From Ectocarpus siliculosus (Eukaryota > Sar > Phaeophyceae > Ectocarpales > Ectocarpaceae), in contig FN649742.1 in assembly GCA_000310025.1 (NCBI GenBank), positions 4,605,600-4,669,599 on the forward strand: a stretch of 64,000 nucleotides of DNA. Direction: 5' to 3'. How positions within the stretch are numbered: the stretch's first letter is position 1; each line of letters starts with the position of its first letter. A program made the translations under genes and the position numbers. Below are positions 15,743 to 27,190 of the stretch, piece by piece. The notes beneath the pieces were generated by a model. It ran no database searches. It saw only the letters and a program-made list of their open reading frames with translations, and was not told the DNA's origin.

Positions 15743-17178
15743 ATATGTTATGTTGGGAAGGTGTAGAAGAAATGTGTTAGGTACTGGTCGGGCGTTTTGT
15801 GTGTGGCACCCTTGTTGTAGTCGTAGGGCATGTAATCTCCCTCAGTTTTCAAACGTATTTTCGATGTGGTACGCGTATGTTGTATATTAATATGTGCGGA
15901 CACATCTCGGATCATGTGCGGACACACGGGAGTGGTGTCACCATTTTCTTACATTTTTGTGTAATTTCGTGTCGTTTAATGTGCAAATGGCGCGGGAGAA
16001 CATTCTTTCATCATTGCCTCCTGACGTGGTCGCCGATAGAGGCGTGTGGTTGAGGTTTCATTACCGACATGTGGGTGTGTGTTAAATGCAGTGGGTATGG
16101 TTGCCTATCTCGCCCGTGTGTAGGCAGAAGGTATGGCTACCTCTCCCATTAGTAGGGAGCGTGGACCACAAGTAAAGACAGGGTCCATCATTTCATGTAT
16201 GTTACAACATCAATTTGTATTTGGCATGAGAGGAATAAGAGGTTGTTCTAGTTTGTAAGGAATTTTGACGGTGCATGGGCACGAGGAGTACTCCCTGTGT
16301 CCGTGTTGTACCCAGGTCTTGTCGCATCATCAGTTGTCGCATCAGTTGGCGGCATGTGTCATGGACAGGTAGACGTGGAATGGCGGCGACAGGTGAAGCG
16401 CGGCGACAGGTGAAGGCAGCTGCAGTATGTTGTGCATGGTGGCATGTTGGGCTTGTACATAGATAGCGTAGTCCATCCTTCGACCACACACAAAGGAGTT
16501 TGTTCGTACCTGTGGGGATTTTTCGGAGTCCTGGGTCAGCCAAAAGCAGCAGCAAGGAGCAAACGCAGTGCAGTATGCTACTACAGCTTTACAGTCCGTC
16601 CTCCTCAAGTCCTATCGGAGATGATAAGTATCGCACAACGGCTGGATCCGAAATGCCGGCTAGCTCCGCAATCCAAGAGAGGTGGGTGGCTGAGCTAAGA
16701 ACGGAATGACTGCATGCGTGCTCCTCTCAGCAGATTGATGTGGCTGGCTGGCTCTTTGAAGTGCAGATTTCAGCGGAGTTTGTCGGAATTCCCAATTTTC
16801 CGTTTGCCACCTGGGTATATGGGAGTTTTTCATGAAAGGTGCACATAAATCGATTATCCTAATTGCAAGGGACACGTTTCATTTTTAGTGTTCCCCCTTG
16901 CGGTTTCGACGGTCAAATATGCGGTTGCCCACAGATTTTCGCATCGCTATAAGCTATCAAGCTCCTAATGAAGTATGTGTGTGTAGTTTTGGTAGCGCAA
17001 AAAGCAAATTGAACGGGAATTTTACGTCATTAATTACATACCAGCGAGCTTATTGATCATATAGACATTACACAACATAACAACATTTCAGGAATTGCTG
17101 AACAAAAGAATGAAACACTTCCTAATAAAGCGAAACATAATCAAAACAAAAACAACACATGATAGCACGTAAGCTAAT
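15704..17178. other. Gene-free stretch
   Basis: I see no supportable gene. A short inverted repeat (AAGACAG..CTGTCTT) lies just outside the retrotransposon at about 15711-15734. The ORFs here are short and on shadow frames. Confidence 0.5.
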
Positions 17179-17808
17179 CTAACAAGAAGTCGTTCGTATC
17201 TTTTCATCCACCAAAAACTTATGTTGTCGGTCAATGGTCGTCTGTTTCACCAACTCCAACTCTCCGTGTACTGTCCTATACCCCGGTCCTTCAAGTTCTG
17301 CTTTGGCTAACCTAATATAGCACGCCTTACATGTGATACAAATGCAGTCGGCCGCTTTGTCGACTCTCGTAAACACCACCTTCTTGTGCAATTGGTGAAA
17401 GAATGTCCTAGCTGCAGCAAAATCTATGTGGTTCGTAAGAGGCTTAAAACCTTCCTTCTCCGCGTCAGTCACTGCTGTTTGTTCTATCGCGTCGTACAAA
17501 GCATCTTCCCAGTCCTCACTGTCACCGCGTGGTACTTTGAGTTCATGACATAAGTCGCCAACGTACGATTCTGTGGCATCTATGAGCGATTTAAAGAAAG
17601 ACAATTCATTCAAGGCCTCCGCGTTTTCTGCTCTAAAACCAGCTTGCAGGTTTAGCACAGCTGCAGCGTTGGCATCGTATGCACCAGCAGGGATATTCCC
17701 TCTGTCTTTTGCAGTGGCTAACCAGATGTCTCGTCTTCTCCACAGCGAGTAGCATTGTGGGTGGTTGCTTTCCGACGCCTGTTTCGATCGCTCGTAAACC
17801 AAGCGCAT
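17179..17808 (-). pseudogene. Retroelement relic: region normally upstream of a reverse transcriptase
   Basis: A 209-codon ORF. Its C-terminal third has the pattern LHKKVVFTRVDKA..CITCKACYIRLAKAEL followed by Y-R-T-V and a His/Phe-Leu ending. This resembles the conserved stretch (LH..VF.P.DKA.N...VCK.YY...L..EL) that precedes the RT domain in some eukaryotic retroelement ORFs, including Penelope-like ones. No RT motifs follow; the frame stops at 17179. I read it as a 5' fragment of a dead element. The match is from memory of the pattern and has not been aligned. Confidence 0.4.
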
Positions 17809-19470
17809 TTTCCCGACCTTAGTGTTCGGGTCCCATGTGTGATTTGAAATAAACCTAGAATTCTCTCAATGGTTTGGCGTAATACGAAAGGGGTGCACAC
17901 AGACGGTGGCTCTTCCTCACCCACTGCGGCAAGTGCCAATCAAGTTCACCACGACGCTTGATTGGCTCACTGAAACTGGTATAGATTTTATGATTTGCTG
18001 AGTCCATTGTTTTCCCCTTGTTATTTCAGAAATAAGTTCTGTGTGCACCCTGTTTTGGGTACATGTAGTAGTTGGCCTGTGACCACGGAAGCAAGGCGCC
18101 CGCGTCATTTGAACCGGTAGGTCGGCGGATGTTAGAACGTACTGAGCAGAGACCGGAACGGTTTTATAAATTCAATGTGAAGACAACAAGAAGAAGAACA
18201 GCCTCCCACTCACTTCCGGACGACTTCATACTTGCCAGTTCAAGATTATTTCTCCGAGGTTAGCGAAAATGTTACATCATCGTACGCCTTGGGCCCGTTG
18301 GATGGTAGAGAGGTCTCACGGGCACGGGGGGGGGGAGGGGGTGGCTGGATCGGGGAGAAGGGGTGCAAATGTGTCTAGGTTCCTCTACTAGTTGCTCCTG
18401 TACCAGTTTGGTATGCACTTGAAGCTGATATTTTGTACTCTCGGTGATGAGCGTAACTTTTCCAACATCGAGTATTTTAGAATCAGCTAGAAAGTAGAGT
18501 ATACATTTTATTCCGTGTAACAGGGAAAACGTTAGACCACACGCTTGCTGAGCGCTGGGGTCTCCGCTTCCCGCCGAATGTATCTACTGTTATTCACGCC
18601 ATTTTTAGGCCGAAGGCAAGAACAGCATTGAGGGACGACGTCGTCATGGAAGGTAGTTGTTTCTGCCAGCAATGGTATCTACGAGCGCTATTTTTCGAAA
18701 CCGGCCAGCGTACTTCCCGTTAGAGTCCTAGGTTGCACTACCGTAGGCTGGCATGTATGCCATTAGTGTGTACATGCAAAGCAGACTTTCGGCCTTCTGA
18801 AAAAGTACGTTTGTAGTGGTCTCACTCACACGCGGAAGGGTGTTGGCGCCATTCGGCACCACCTCAAGAACTACCGTATGCATGCATTGCTGTAATGCGC
18901 ACAACAAACAAATTGGGGCTTGGATGACAGTCGTTGCGCTGCTGAAAGACTGATGTTCAACATTTGGATGGTGTAGATACACAGCGTGGACAGGACTTGA
19001 TGGGATACGTCTCAGCCAAACATTAAATACGCATGGTCTAATACACACCGATGACCGAAAAAAACATCTCAGAACCGCCAGCAAGGTATCTATCTACATA
19101 TGCAAGTTTCAACAGTTGTCGGCACGCCACCCTTCGTGGCGAACTGAGCGTTTGAGCTTCGGGTATCGAAACTATTTCAAGTTTTGCATACGAAAACCTC
19201 TACCTACATTAGCGCGCCCTTGCGTTCACCTTACACAGGCGGTGACGTACAGGTAGGCGGTTGTCGCATGCTGGCTGGTTAGGTGGCTACGTTTCGTGGG
19301 GTCGAGCTTTCCTGTCTGCCTCTCCCGAACGGACTAAAACGCAAAAACAGTGTTGGATGTGCGTGATGCACCACCCGCATAAAATAACGTGACCACCGGC
19401 GACAGCAGTGAGTGCCGTGCAAAGTAGATCCACATCGCGATATTAGCAATCAATGTGCTCACACTGACTC
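17809..19470. other. Gene-free stretch
   Basis: Only short ORFs with no recognisable content. A G-rich run at about 18328-18345 is the only compositional feature. Nothing else is supported. Confidence 0.5.
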
Positions 19471-19486
19471 TCCAATTTAGTGTAAC

Positions 19487-19520
19487 CCACCACCACCACC
19501 ACCACCACCACCACCACCAC
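19487..19520. repeat. (CAC)n microsatellite
   Basis: An uninterrupted run of CAC triplets, next to the larger CCN-rich minisatellite. Confidence 0.95.
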
Positions 19521-19624
19521 CCCTGTAGGTCCCGCTAGCACCCCTAGGGGGCGACGCCAACTGCTGCTGCTCCACAGTGTGTTCAGCCCCAATCCACCTC
19601 CACGCAGTCCGCATCTGCCAGCTC

Positions 19625-20335
19625 AACCGGTCGCAACCACCACCACCACTACCACCTCGACCACCACCGCCATGACGACCACCTCTACCTCGACCACCAC
19701 CACCTCCTCGTTCACCACCATGGTCACCATCACCTCCTCCTCCACCACGACCACCACCACGACCACCACCACCTCGACCTCCACCGCCTCCACCATGGTC
19801 ATCATCACCTCCTCCTCCTCCACCACCACCACGACCACCACCACCTCGACCTCCTCGACCTCCACCACCACCATGATCGCCATCTCCACCGCCTCGACCT
19901 CCTCCACCACCTGGACCTCCACCTCCACCAGCACCTCCTCCTTCACCACCTCCTCCTCCACTACCACCTCGACCACCACCGCCATGACGACCACCTCCTC
20001 CTCCTCGACCACCACCACCATCACGACCACCTCTACCTCGACCACCATCACGTCCTCCTCCACCTCGACCTCCTCCACCTCCACCGCCACCATGATCGTC
20101 ATCTGCACCGCCTCGACCTCCTCCAACACCTCCTCGTACACCACCACCAGCTCCACCAGCGCCTCGTACACCTCCTGCTCGACCACNNNNNNNNNNNNNN
20201 NNNNNNNNNNNNNNNNNNNNNNNNNNNNNNNNNNNNNNNNNNNNNNNNNNNNNNNNNNNNNNNNNNNNNNNNNNNNNNNNNNNNNNCCTCCTCCACCACC
20301 ACCCCCTCCACCAGCACCTCGTCCACCACCTGCAC
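19625..20335. repeat. CCN/ACC-rich minisatellite interrupted by a gap
   Basis: Long degenerate array of CCACCACCT, TCGACCACC and similar triplets. It leaves all three frames of one strand open (poly Thr/Ser) and gives Gly/Asp/Val-rich shadows on the other. I do not call any of these ORFs. The array is broken by the assembly gap, so its true length is unknown. Confidence 0.9.
20187..20286. other. Assembly gap (100 N)
   Basis: Exactly 100 N, the usual placeholder for a gap of unknown size. It falls in the CCN minisatellite, a likely cause of assembly failure. Confidence 0.99.
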
Positions 20336-20359
20336 CGATTGCTTCCGTAAACCGTGTCA

Positions 20360-20590
20360 CCTGAGACAACCCCCAGAGTTCCAACAAGTTCCAAAATACA
20401 CGAGTTGATTTCGCCAAGTCCGCACGTCCGCAAGCATGTCCCGAGGTCATGGAAACAGCGGCGAGGGGAAGGAAAGATTTAAGTTTTGTGAGGTGAATAG
20501 TCTATCTTACAACGATTTTCGCTCCAAGGAAAAAAAGCAGCCGCATCCCGGTCCAGCCACAAGCCAAATGGCATTTCCTTCGGAACCTAG
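20360..20590. repeat. Dispersed repeat, copy 1 (partner 26920-27190)
   Basis: In the same order as at 26920-27190: a block with CCCA..GTTCCAA..AAGTTCC, GTCCGCAAG-type sequence, AGCATGTCCCGAGGTCATGG (GCGTGTCCCGAGATCATGG in the partner), a purine-rich GGGGAAGGAAAG block, a GTGAGGTG block, and GGACCGGGATGC-type sequence on the minus strand. In both places a CCACCACCAGCACC-rich tract lies just to the left. It lies just downstream of the gene B stop. Confidence 0.6.
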
Positions 20591-20758
20591 GCGATGAAAC
20601 CCCATCGGAGTGTATTGAGACGATATTTCGCTGTGCGAGATTATTCCAAAATGAGGGTGGCCACGCATACCGGATCGCAGCGAGGCTGTGCTACCTGAGG
20701 AATGCTTAGGCGTGGCATATTCACGATCGCATTTGCGCTCAAACCTCAGCACCGATTG

Positions 20759-23700
20759 TCATCTGTGCCTTTCTTCTGGCATCTCGACAAGCCTCGGCCT
20801 TACCATCGTCTCCAGCTTGGCCTGGGCGCTGTCTCGGTCATCGGGGTCGACTCTGGCCGTCAGCTGGAAGCCGTCCAGCCATAGGTGCTCTCCGATCTCC
20901 TCCGACAGTGAGGCCACGAAAAAGCTGGAGAAGTGGAACCCGCCAGCACTTCCGCTTGAAAAGAAACGCTTTCGGGCCTTATCGATGATTTCGGCGGTAA
21001 GGGTAACGACCAAGCGTTGCCCCCGCCACTCCTTCACTCGGCCCTCGAGGAAGGTGCACTGAATATACCAGGGCACCATAAGCAACAAACGTGATGGGAT
21101 GCGTGGGGAACATCAGAGAGAAAAGTGAAGATCATTTCGTCGTGAACAACCGTCAGTTTTCGGTGGCTGGCTGTACAAATTCACGTCGACGCTTGGCGGA
21201 TCCGTATCGAAAGTGCGAAGTACTTGCTACCAACAAGTTCGTCACACCCTGTGCACTTGCCCCTTTCCACGGTCCCGCGTGCCGCTAACCCGAATCCCAT
21301 TCAGTCCCTTATTAAGGTATGCCGACCAAACCCCAAGCCAGGCGTCGATCAACCTGCTTGGACGAGGTACATGGCCATCCCCAGCCGCACACCACAAAAT
21401 AATCTCCCAACAGGACGTTATCCCGTGGCGTTAGTGCGTGAGGGAGAGAGAGAGGAAGGTCACCACTACAGCTGCTTGTTGTGTTGACATGAGCACTCGT
21501 CTTGGAAGCTACCCGTTGCCTCCCCGCACCCACTTCCTCCTCCACCAACCGAACGAAAAGCAAGAGCACGTGAAACTACGCAACCAAAAGGGAACCAACA
21601 CAACTCCCGTCGTAACAGTTCAGCTTGCAAGTGTGTCCTCGCCTAAGAGCACCCAACCTGCATACATACATACATGTAGAGAGCACGGAAAATGCCTGGA
21701 TTGGACACGAAGCGGGCCAACACTCGAGACTACTCACCATCCCCTGGATCGCCCCACGGTCGCCACCGAGCTTCAGCACCTGCAGCAGCATACACTTGTT
21801 CTGCCACTGCGGAGTGACTCTGACTTGCGACTGGTCGATGCCGCTGGCTTGGGCGATCTCATCGATAGCCCAGGGCCTGCTGAGCGCTCGCATGGCGCCG
21901 GTGTACTTCATGTCCACCTGAACGAGCCAAAGGTGTTTGCGACACGCAAGCACACCGCATTGCATCAGGGGGCTCGTAAACCAACATACCATACACGGTG
22001 CCGCACCATGATACAGTATATTCTCAAGGTCACCCGTTTAAACTGGGGAATACTCAAGGCACGAATCGTCCGTATGAGGCCGAACCACTTCATGACTTCA
22101 GGCCGGGGGAGGCGGCGGCGGCGGCGGCGGCCAACGTACATACATTTAGTCGAGATCGTAGAAAACGTTGTCCCTCTCCCGACGAGATGCCTCCGCCACC
22201 ACTCTTCATCCCAAAAAACGTTTCAAAAAACGTTTCGAGAAAGCAAAAATAGCACCCTCTTCGCTGGAGGTTGGCGTATTCAAGCAGCCCCACGCATCTC
22301 ATTCAGAGCTATTTCTTGCGATGTCACGACTTCGAAGATGAGAGACAAAAGATGTAGGGCGCCCGCGGAAGTGAAAAATACGAACGAGCACACCATGATG
22401 CACACAACGTCTCCACAGCGTTGGATACATGAGCTTTGTTGAATTTCCTCTCGGCCATCGCCAATCCAACTACACTTTCCTCCTCAAATTATTTCTCCAG
22501 CTTCCTGCCCCAAATCATTAGGTTAGGCACTTGTGTAGGTTCATCCAAGACGAACTTGTTTTTTTTTTTTTGTCTTCACTTCAAATCAGCGCTCACAGCA
22601 CCAGTGCCGTTTTCTCCGACCCGTGGTCACACAGAAGGGCCCCTCTCTACCCTCCCCTCCTGCGGCACGTTGCCTTCGATTTTTAATGCGAGAAGAGTTC
22701 AGCACTCTCTTCCCTCTTTTACTCGCAGCTAATAACAATGTGCCCGTTTCGCCAGGTGTCTGCCAGATCTATGCAGATACTCATTCAACATCACGACAGA
22801 GAGCGATCCTACCCAGACAAGATGTCATTTTCGGATGGATTTCTAAAATGTCTGAACACAGGACGCGTCTACTAGCGCCTTGGTGGTAGCACCGTGCATC
22901 GCTGCTGTACATAATCACATAATCGCTCTGCGACAGAATACGATCCACTCACGCATTGCACTTTATCCGGCAGCCTCTCCGGCAAGGACTGCAGGACTGT
23001 GCTGACATTTGCGTCGGCAAAAAGGTGAGGTCTGCCCGAGATCCGTACCCCTGTGACGCCCCCTTCCGTGAAATACTTCACCTGCCAACGGCGTTGAACA
23101 TCGGTACCACAAGGACAGGGTCATGTTTCGAAACAAGAAAATTACATCAAAACGTTCATGTACGACGTCGTTCCCGACATCGAAAGCACCAATTCGAACA
23201 GCGTGCCCCCCGAACCAAAAGGAGAGTCTTTGATGTGCGTACCACAACCCGCGAGCGAGGGCTTCACAGAACGGGGTCAACAGCTATCCGTTTTTTTGCC
23301 TGTCCTACGACAAGTAGCCGAACAAAGGAACCAACGCGTTGGGCGGACGCTAAACATACATCTCTAACATGCGTTTTATGCGGGGAACGCAGGGATACAG
23401 CCACCGGAACCTTCGTTCAGCCCGCAAGCCATTCAACGTCTGTTAAAGTGTATGGCTGCCCCGTCGTTCTACCCATACCGTACCACTAAACCCTCCTAGT
23501 CCGAATACCATGGAACGTTCCGCTACCAGCGTGCAGGCCCAAGACGGCGTTAAACACCAACAGCTGCTGGCTTGGTTTGCGGTGCGTCGCGTGAGACTCA
23601 CATTCTTTCCCTTGAATCTAAGTCTTTTAAGCTCGTCAGCACCCACGGAACCAAGCTTGACGACGTACTCCATGTTGTCTAACAAGCTGGCCACCACGCG

Positions 23701-25615
23701 GTCAAAGGCGCCGACAACACAGTCCCGCAGACCCCAGATCTGCACAACCTTGCGATGGTCTTGTGTGTTGTCGTCGGTGTCCACCCCGGGACAACAAAGG
23801 TATTCTGGTAGCCCACCGCCGCCGCCGCTGCCGCCACCTCCAGACCCAAGCCCCACCGATCTCGCCGGCACGCTGTTGATCACAACTCCGTACAGGTCGC
23901 CCAGATCACGAAGTCTCCTGCGCAGCTTGATGCTGACCTCCAACGGCAGCAAGTACTGCGAGCCGTCCGGGTCACGTGCCGAGCGGACACGGGCTCGCAG
24001 AAGAAGGAAATCCGCGGCCTGGTTGGACAGGCCGACCGCAAGTGAGGGGACACATTGGGTGGGATGAGTTCGTTGGCATTCGCTTTGGTTCCCCCAAGTT
24101 TCCGGTTGCATCACTTGCTGGCAAGCGATCAACTCGGCAGGCAATATTAATGTTCCGACATGAGCCCGTCAGGTCCCGAACGGTGACGGGGTCCTTCTGG
24201 TCTCATGTGTACCAAGAAAGTCAATAAAACTTTGCGTTCAACGTATCACTAATTCCATGCGCTCAAGCACACTTGGGGGGGGAACATTGCTCTAGAACAA
24301 GACTTTGCGCAGACCACGGGTCGTACCTTCACTTCGTCATCGCGACAAACGCGAAGGCCATGCTCGAAGCACTCGGCGGCCACGTGAACCACCCCGTCTT
24401 CAGCCTTCCCGGAGATGTAAACTGCAGACTCCAAGGGAACATGCCGGATGGTGACATCGAAGTGGTCCCGAAAGAATGGCGAGAAGTCCCGGACTGCATC
24501 CTGACCGACGAGCACCGTGTTTCACAAAGAGGCATATTCCATCTAGGGTGACGCGGCACGCGAGGCAGGATTGAAATCTTGTATGTAGGCCAGCAAGAGG
24601 AGCGGGGTGGCCGTGCTCGAAAATCAACCCTCTTCGCAACGTGCTGGCGACAACCACACGGCAGCGATGTAGACAACACGACTACCACCATGGATGTCTC
24701 TGGATGGCGCACTCAAACACGCCGTAAACCAAAAGGACGCCAAAAAATGCAACAAGTACAAGAAACGGCGAACGAAACCATCAGGAAAGCACCGCAGCGA
24801 ACAACACTAAAGCATAATACAATAGACACGAAAGCAGAAAGCAGGTGCGCATGACCAAGAACAGCCGAATGTATGACGGGGACAAACCGAAGCGCTACTA
24901 TATACTGCCCAAGAAGAGCCCCCGTCAGCCACAAAAGAGGACCGGGTGGCAACTGGTGAGACAAGATTATTCTACTCACGGCTGTCTCCCCTTGGCACGG
25001 CAACCGGACCTCCGACGTGTGGATGGCTTCTGGCCGGGAACCAGCCCTGTCCCCGTCAATGCCAGCGTGGGACCCGTTCTCCGCTCTCCCAGGAAGCGTG
25101 TCGCCAATGTCATTCATGTGCGACGACGAGGAGGCAGCTGATGGCGGTCCTGGAACCCACCAAACACAGCGCGAATGGCGTGGAAGGTCTTGGAACGGAA
25201 GCACACATGCCCAACAAGCTCAACAAGTAAAAGAGAGCATGTTGAACGACACCTGGCGCAAGGCCACCGAGATTCTCAGACAAGCTACCGTGGTGGCCTT
25301 TGCAGTTTGATCGACCCCAATGGATAACATAACTTTCTTCACAACGCCGCAGCACCGAAGCGTCCACGGAGGGATAACGCAACACCCCAAAGCGCCATAC
25401 ATTGCAAAAAATATTCCAGTGCGCTTCCCACAAGTACAAGGCAACCTAAGCATGATAACTCGTTGTTCTTTTTTCCATGCCTGTTGGAAAGGCGACTCAC
25501 CCTGGAGCTCTGAGTCGCCCGTCGCCGACGTCATGTTGGACGCGGACAAGCCCTCCAATACCTGGGGCGACGAGCCGCGAACATTAGACATGGGCGGTGC
25601 CGACGAGCTCGTCAT
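20759..25615 (-). CDS. Gene B: unrecognised eight-exon protein, about 509 aa
   Basis: Exons on the minus strand: 25615-25501 (ATG at 25615), 25297-25253, 25149-24980, 24500-24327, 24018-23602, 23081-22953, 21917-21738, 21058-20759 (TGA). Donors are mostly GTGAGT or GTACGA and all acceptors end in AG. Phases run 1,1,0,0,0,0,0 and the sum (1530 nt) is divisible by three. The 45-nt second exon is phase 1-1 and could be skipped without harm. The first 110 residues are Ser/Gly-rich. The next part (FDVTIRHVP..VYISGKAEDGVVHVAAE) has the alternating beta-Gly-helix look of a KH-like fold; this is a weak resemblance only. A (GGGGS)-like linker lies in exon 5. The last exon is rich in charged and aromatic residues. 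Intracellular; no signal peptide or membrane segment seen. I cannot name the family. Confidence 0.65.
24700..24920. repeat. Local direct repeat, copy 1 (partner 25815-26030)
   Basis: Shares GCACTCAAACACGC, CCAAAGGACGCC-type, AACAAGTACAA-type and GCATGACCAAGAACA blocks and AAGCGCT in the same order with 25815-26030, about 1.1 kb away. This copy lies in an intron of gene B; the other lies just upstream of its first exon. Confidence 0.65.
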
Positions 25616-25814
25616 CGGCTTTCGCGAGAATTCGGTCGCCGGGCAAATACGTTAAGCGCAAAGACACGAGGCCGGGGGGGGGGAGTGAAGTGGGGTTTGG
25701 AAGGGGAACAGAAAAAACATTTTCTAGTGTAAACAAAATCATTTGATTCTTCAGTGTGGCCCCCGGTCGGGGCTCTTCAGGTAGGCCGGCTGGGGGGTAA
25801 GGGTAGACACAGTT

Positions 25815-26030
25815 TGAACGACGCACTCAAACACGCGCAGACCAAAGGACGCCCAGAAACGAATCAAGTACAAAAACAAGTCCAAGTAGTCTATAAAATA
25901 GGCGGCAACACAACGACAAACACCAACATATCAAAAGTAGACAAGTAACCAGAGCACAGGTAAGCATGACCAAGAACAACTGAGGGTGTGTCGGCGACAT
26001 ACAGAAGCGCTCCCGCCACCCAAGACTGTC
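25815..26030. repeat. Local direct repeat, copy 2
   Basis: Diverged partner of 24700-24920, upstream of the gene B start. The stretch 25616-27006 contains no gene that I can support beyond this repeat; the ORFs there (for example 26149-26616 plus and its minus shadows) have no recognisable content. Confidence 0.6.
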
Positions 26031-26919
26031 ACCCGTACCATTCGGACCGAACGGCCCCTGGGAGATGACTGACTTTCCGCGGGCGTGACATCGGTGTCAT
26101 AGCCACACGATAACACGACACGGTCGGTACTACCGGCATAGAAGCCGAATGGGTCAAAAGCCGCCGCCCGAACGACTACAGCCTCCGGTACCGACCAGCC
26201 ATTTAGGACCCATCACTTCCTGCCTCACACAAGCACCCCCAGCAACAACAATACATGTTGCACCTTCGAAACGTTTAGGAGCAGCCTCCTCGCGCTGTCT
26301 CCGCCAAAGGGTGACCCCTTCGGCGGCTGGTCCACCACGAAAACAGGCAGGGCGACAACTGGTGAGGAAACGCTTCCTCCACTCACCGTCTCTCCCCCCT
26401 CCGTTTGCCGGGTGGCACCGGGCACACAGCCGGCCCCGCCTCCGCCCCTGGCCGTGGCGAACCCAGTCTCCCCTGTTTGGGGGGACGAGTGTCCACGGCA
26501 CACGGGCGACGACGCGGGTGCTGGTGTCGAGGAAAACCGGCCCGAGATCTCCTCTCCCAAGACGGACGCCCTCAGTCCTGCAAAAGAGGAGGGACCAAGA
26601 ATATAGAGCCTATTAACACCGAAAAACAGATCAGAATGTTTGTCGGGACACCGGGACCCGGAGTTGGCGACGGGCGCTCGTTCTGCCGCTACATACCGCC
26701 GCCGCCGCCAGACGTAACGCTTCCTAGATGGTACAACAAACTGAGCACGTCACTCGATAGTTTCAAATCGTCCCAGCTTGCAGAAGCGACTCTAGCTGCA
26801 ATTCCTCGTGCACCTTCGACGGTACAACGCGTCTCGTGAGACACGGGGCACATCTCCAGAACGATCGGTCAACTCACCAGCACCACCACCAGCACCACTA
26901 GAACCAGCACCAGCAGCAT

Positions 26920-27190
26920 CCTCGGGTGTCCTCCCGCTCGGCACCTGGAGAAAAACCCAGTATCCCAACGAGTCCCAAGGTAAACAAGTACATTTCGTCG
27001 CGTCCGTCAAGTACACAAGCGTGTCCCGAGATCATGGCAACAAAGGGGGGAGGGGGAGGAAAGGTGTGTGAGGTGCATATACTCCTGTGTCGAAACGAAG
27101 TTTTGCCCAAAGGCAAGACACTGGTCCCGGTCTAGCTGCATGCCGACTCTTATATCTCTTTCGGAAGCTATGCGGGGAAATCGCTGTTCT
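26920..27190. repeat. Dispersed repeat, copy 2 (partner 20360-20590)
   Basis: Diverged direct copy of 20360-20590. It covers most of the predicted last exon of gene D, so either that exon lies inside an old repeat or the repeat carries an exon-like piece. Confidence 0.6.

Noticed and set aside
19477-20450. Long ORFs on both strands (318, 275 and 261 codons)
   Set aside because: They come from a CCN-rich minisatellite plus 100 N; all frames are open through triplet composition, and poly Thr/Ser or Gly/Asp strings are not a protein.
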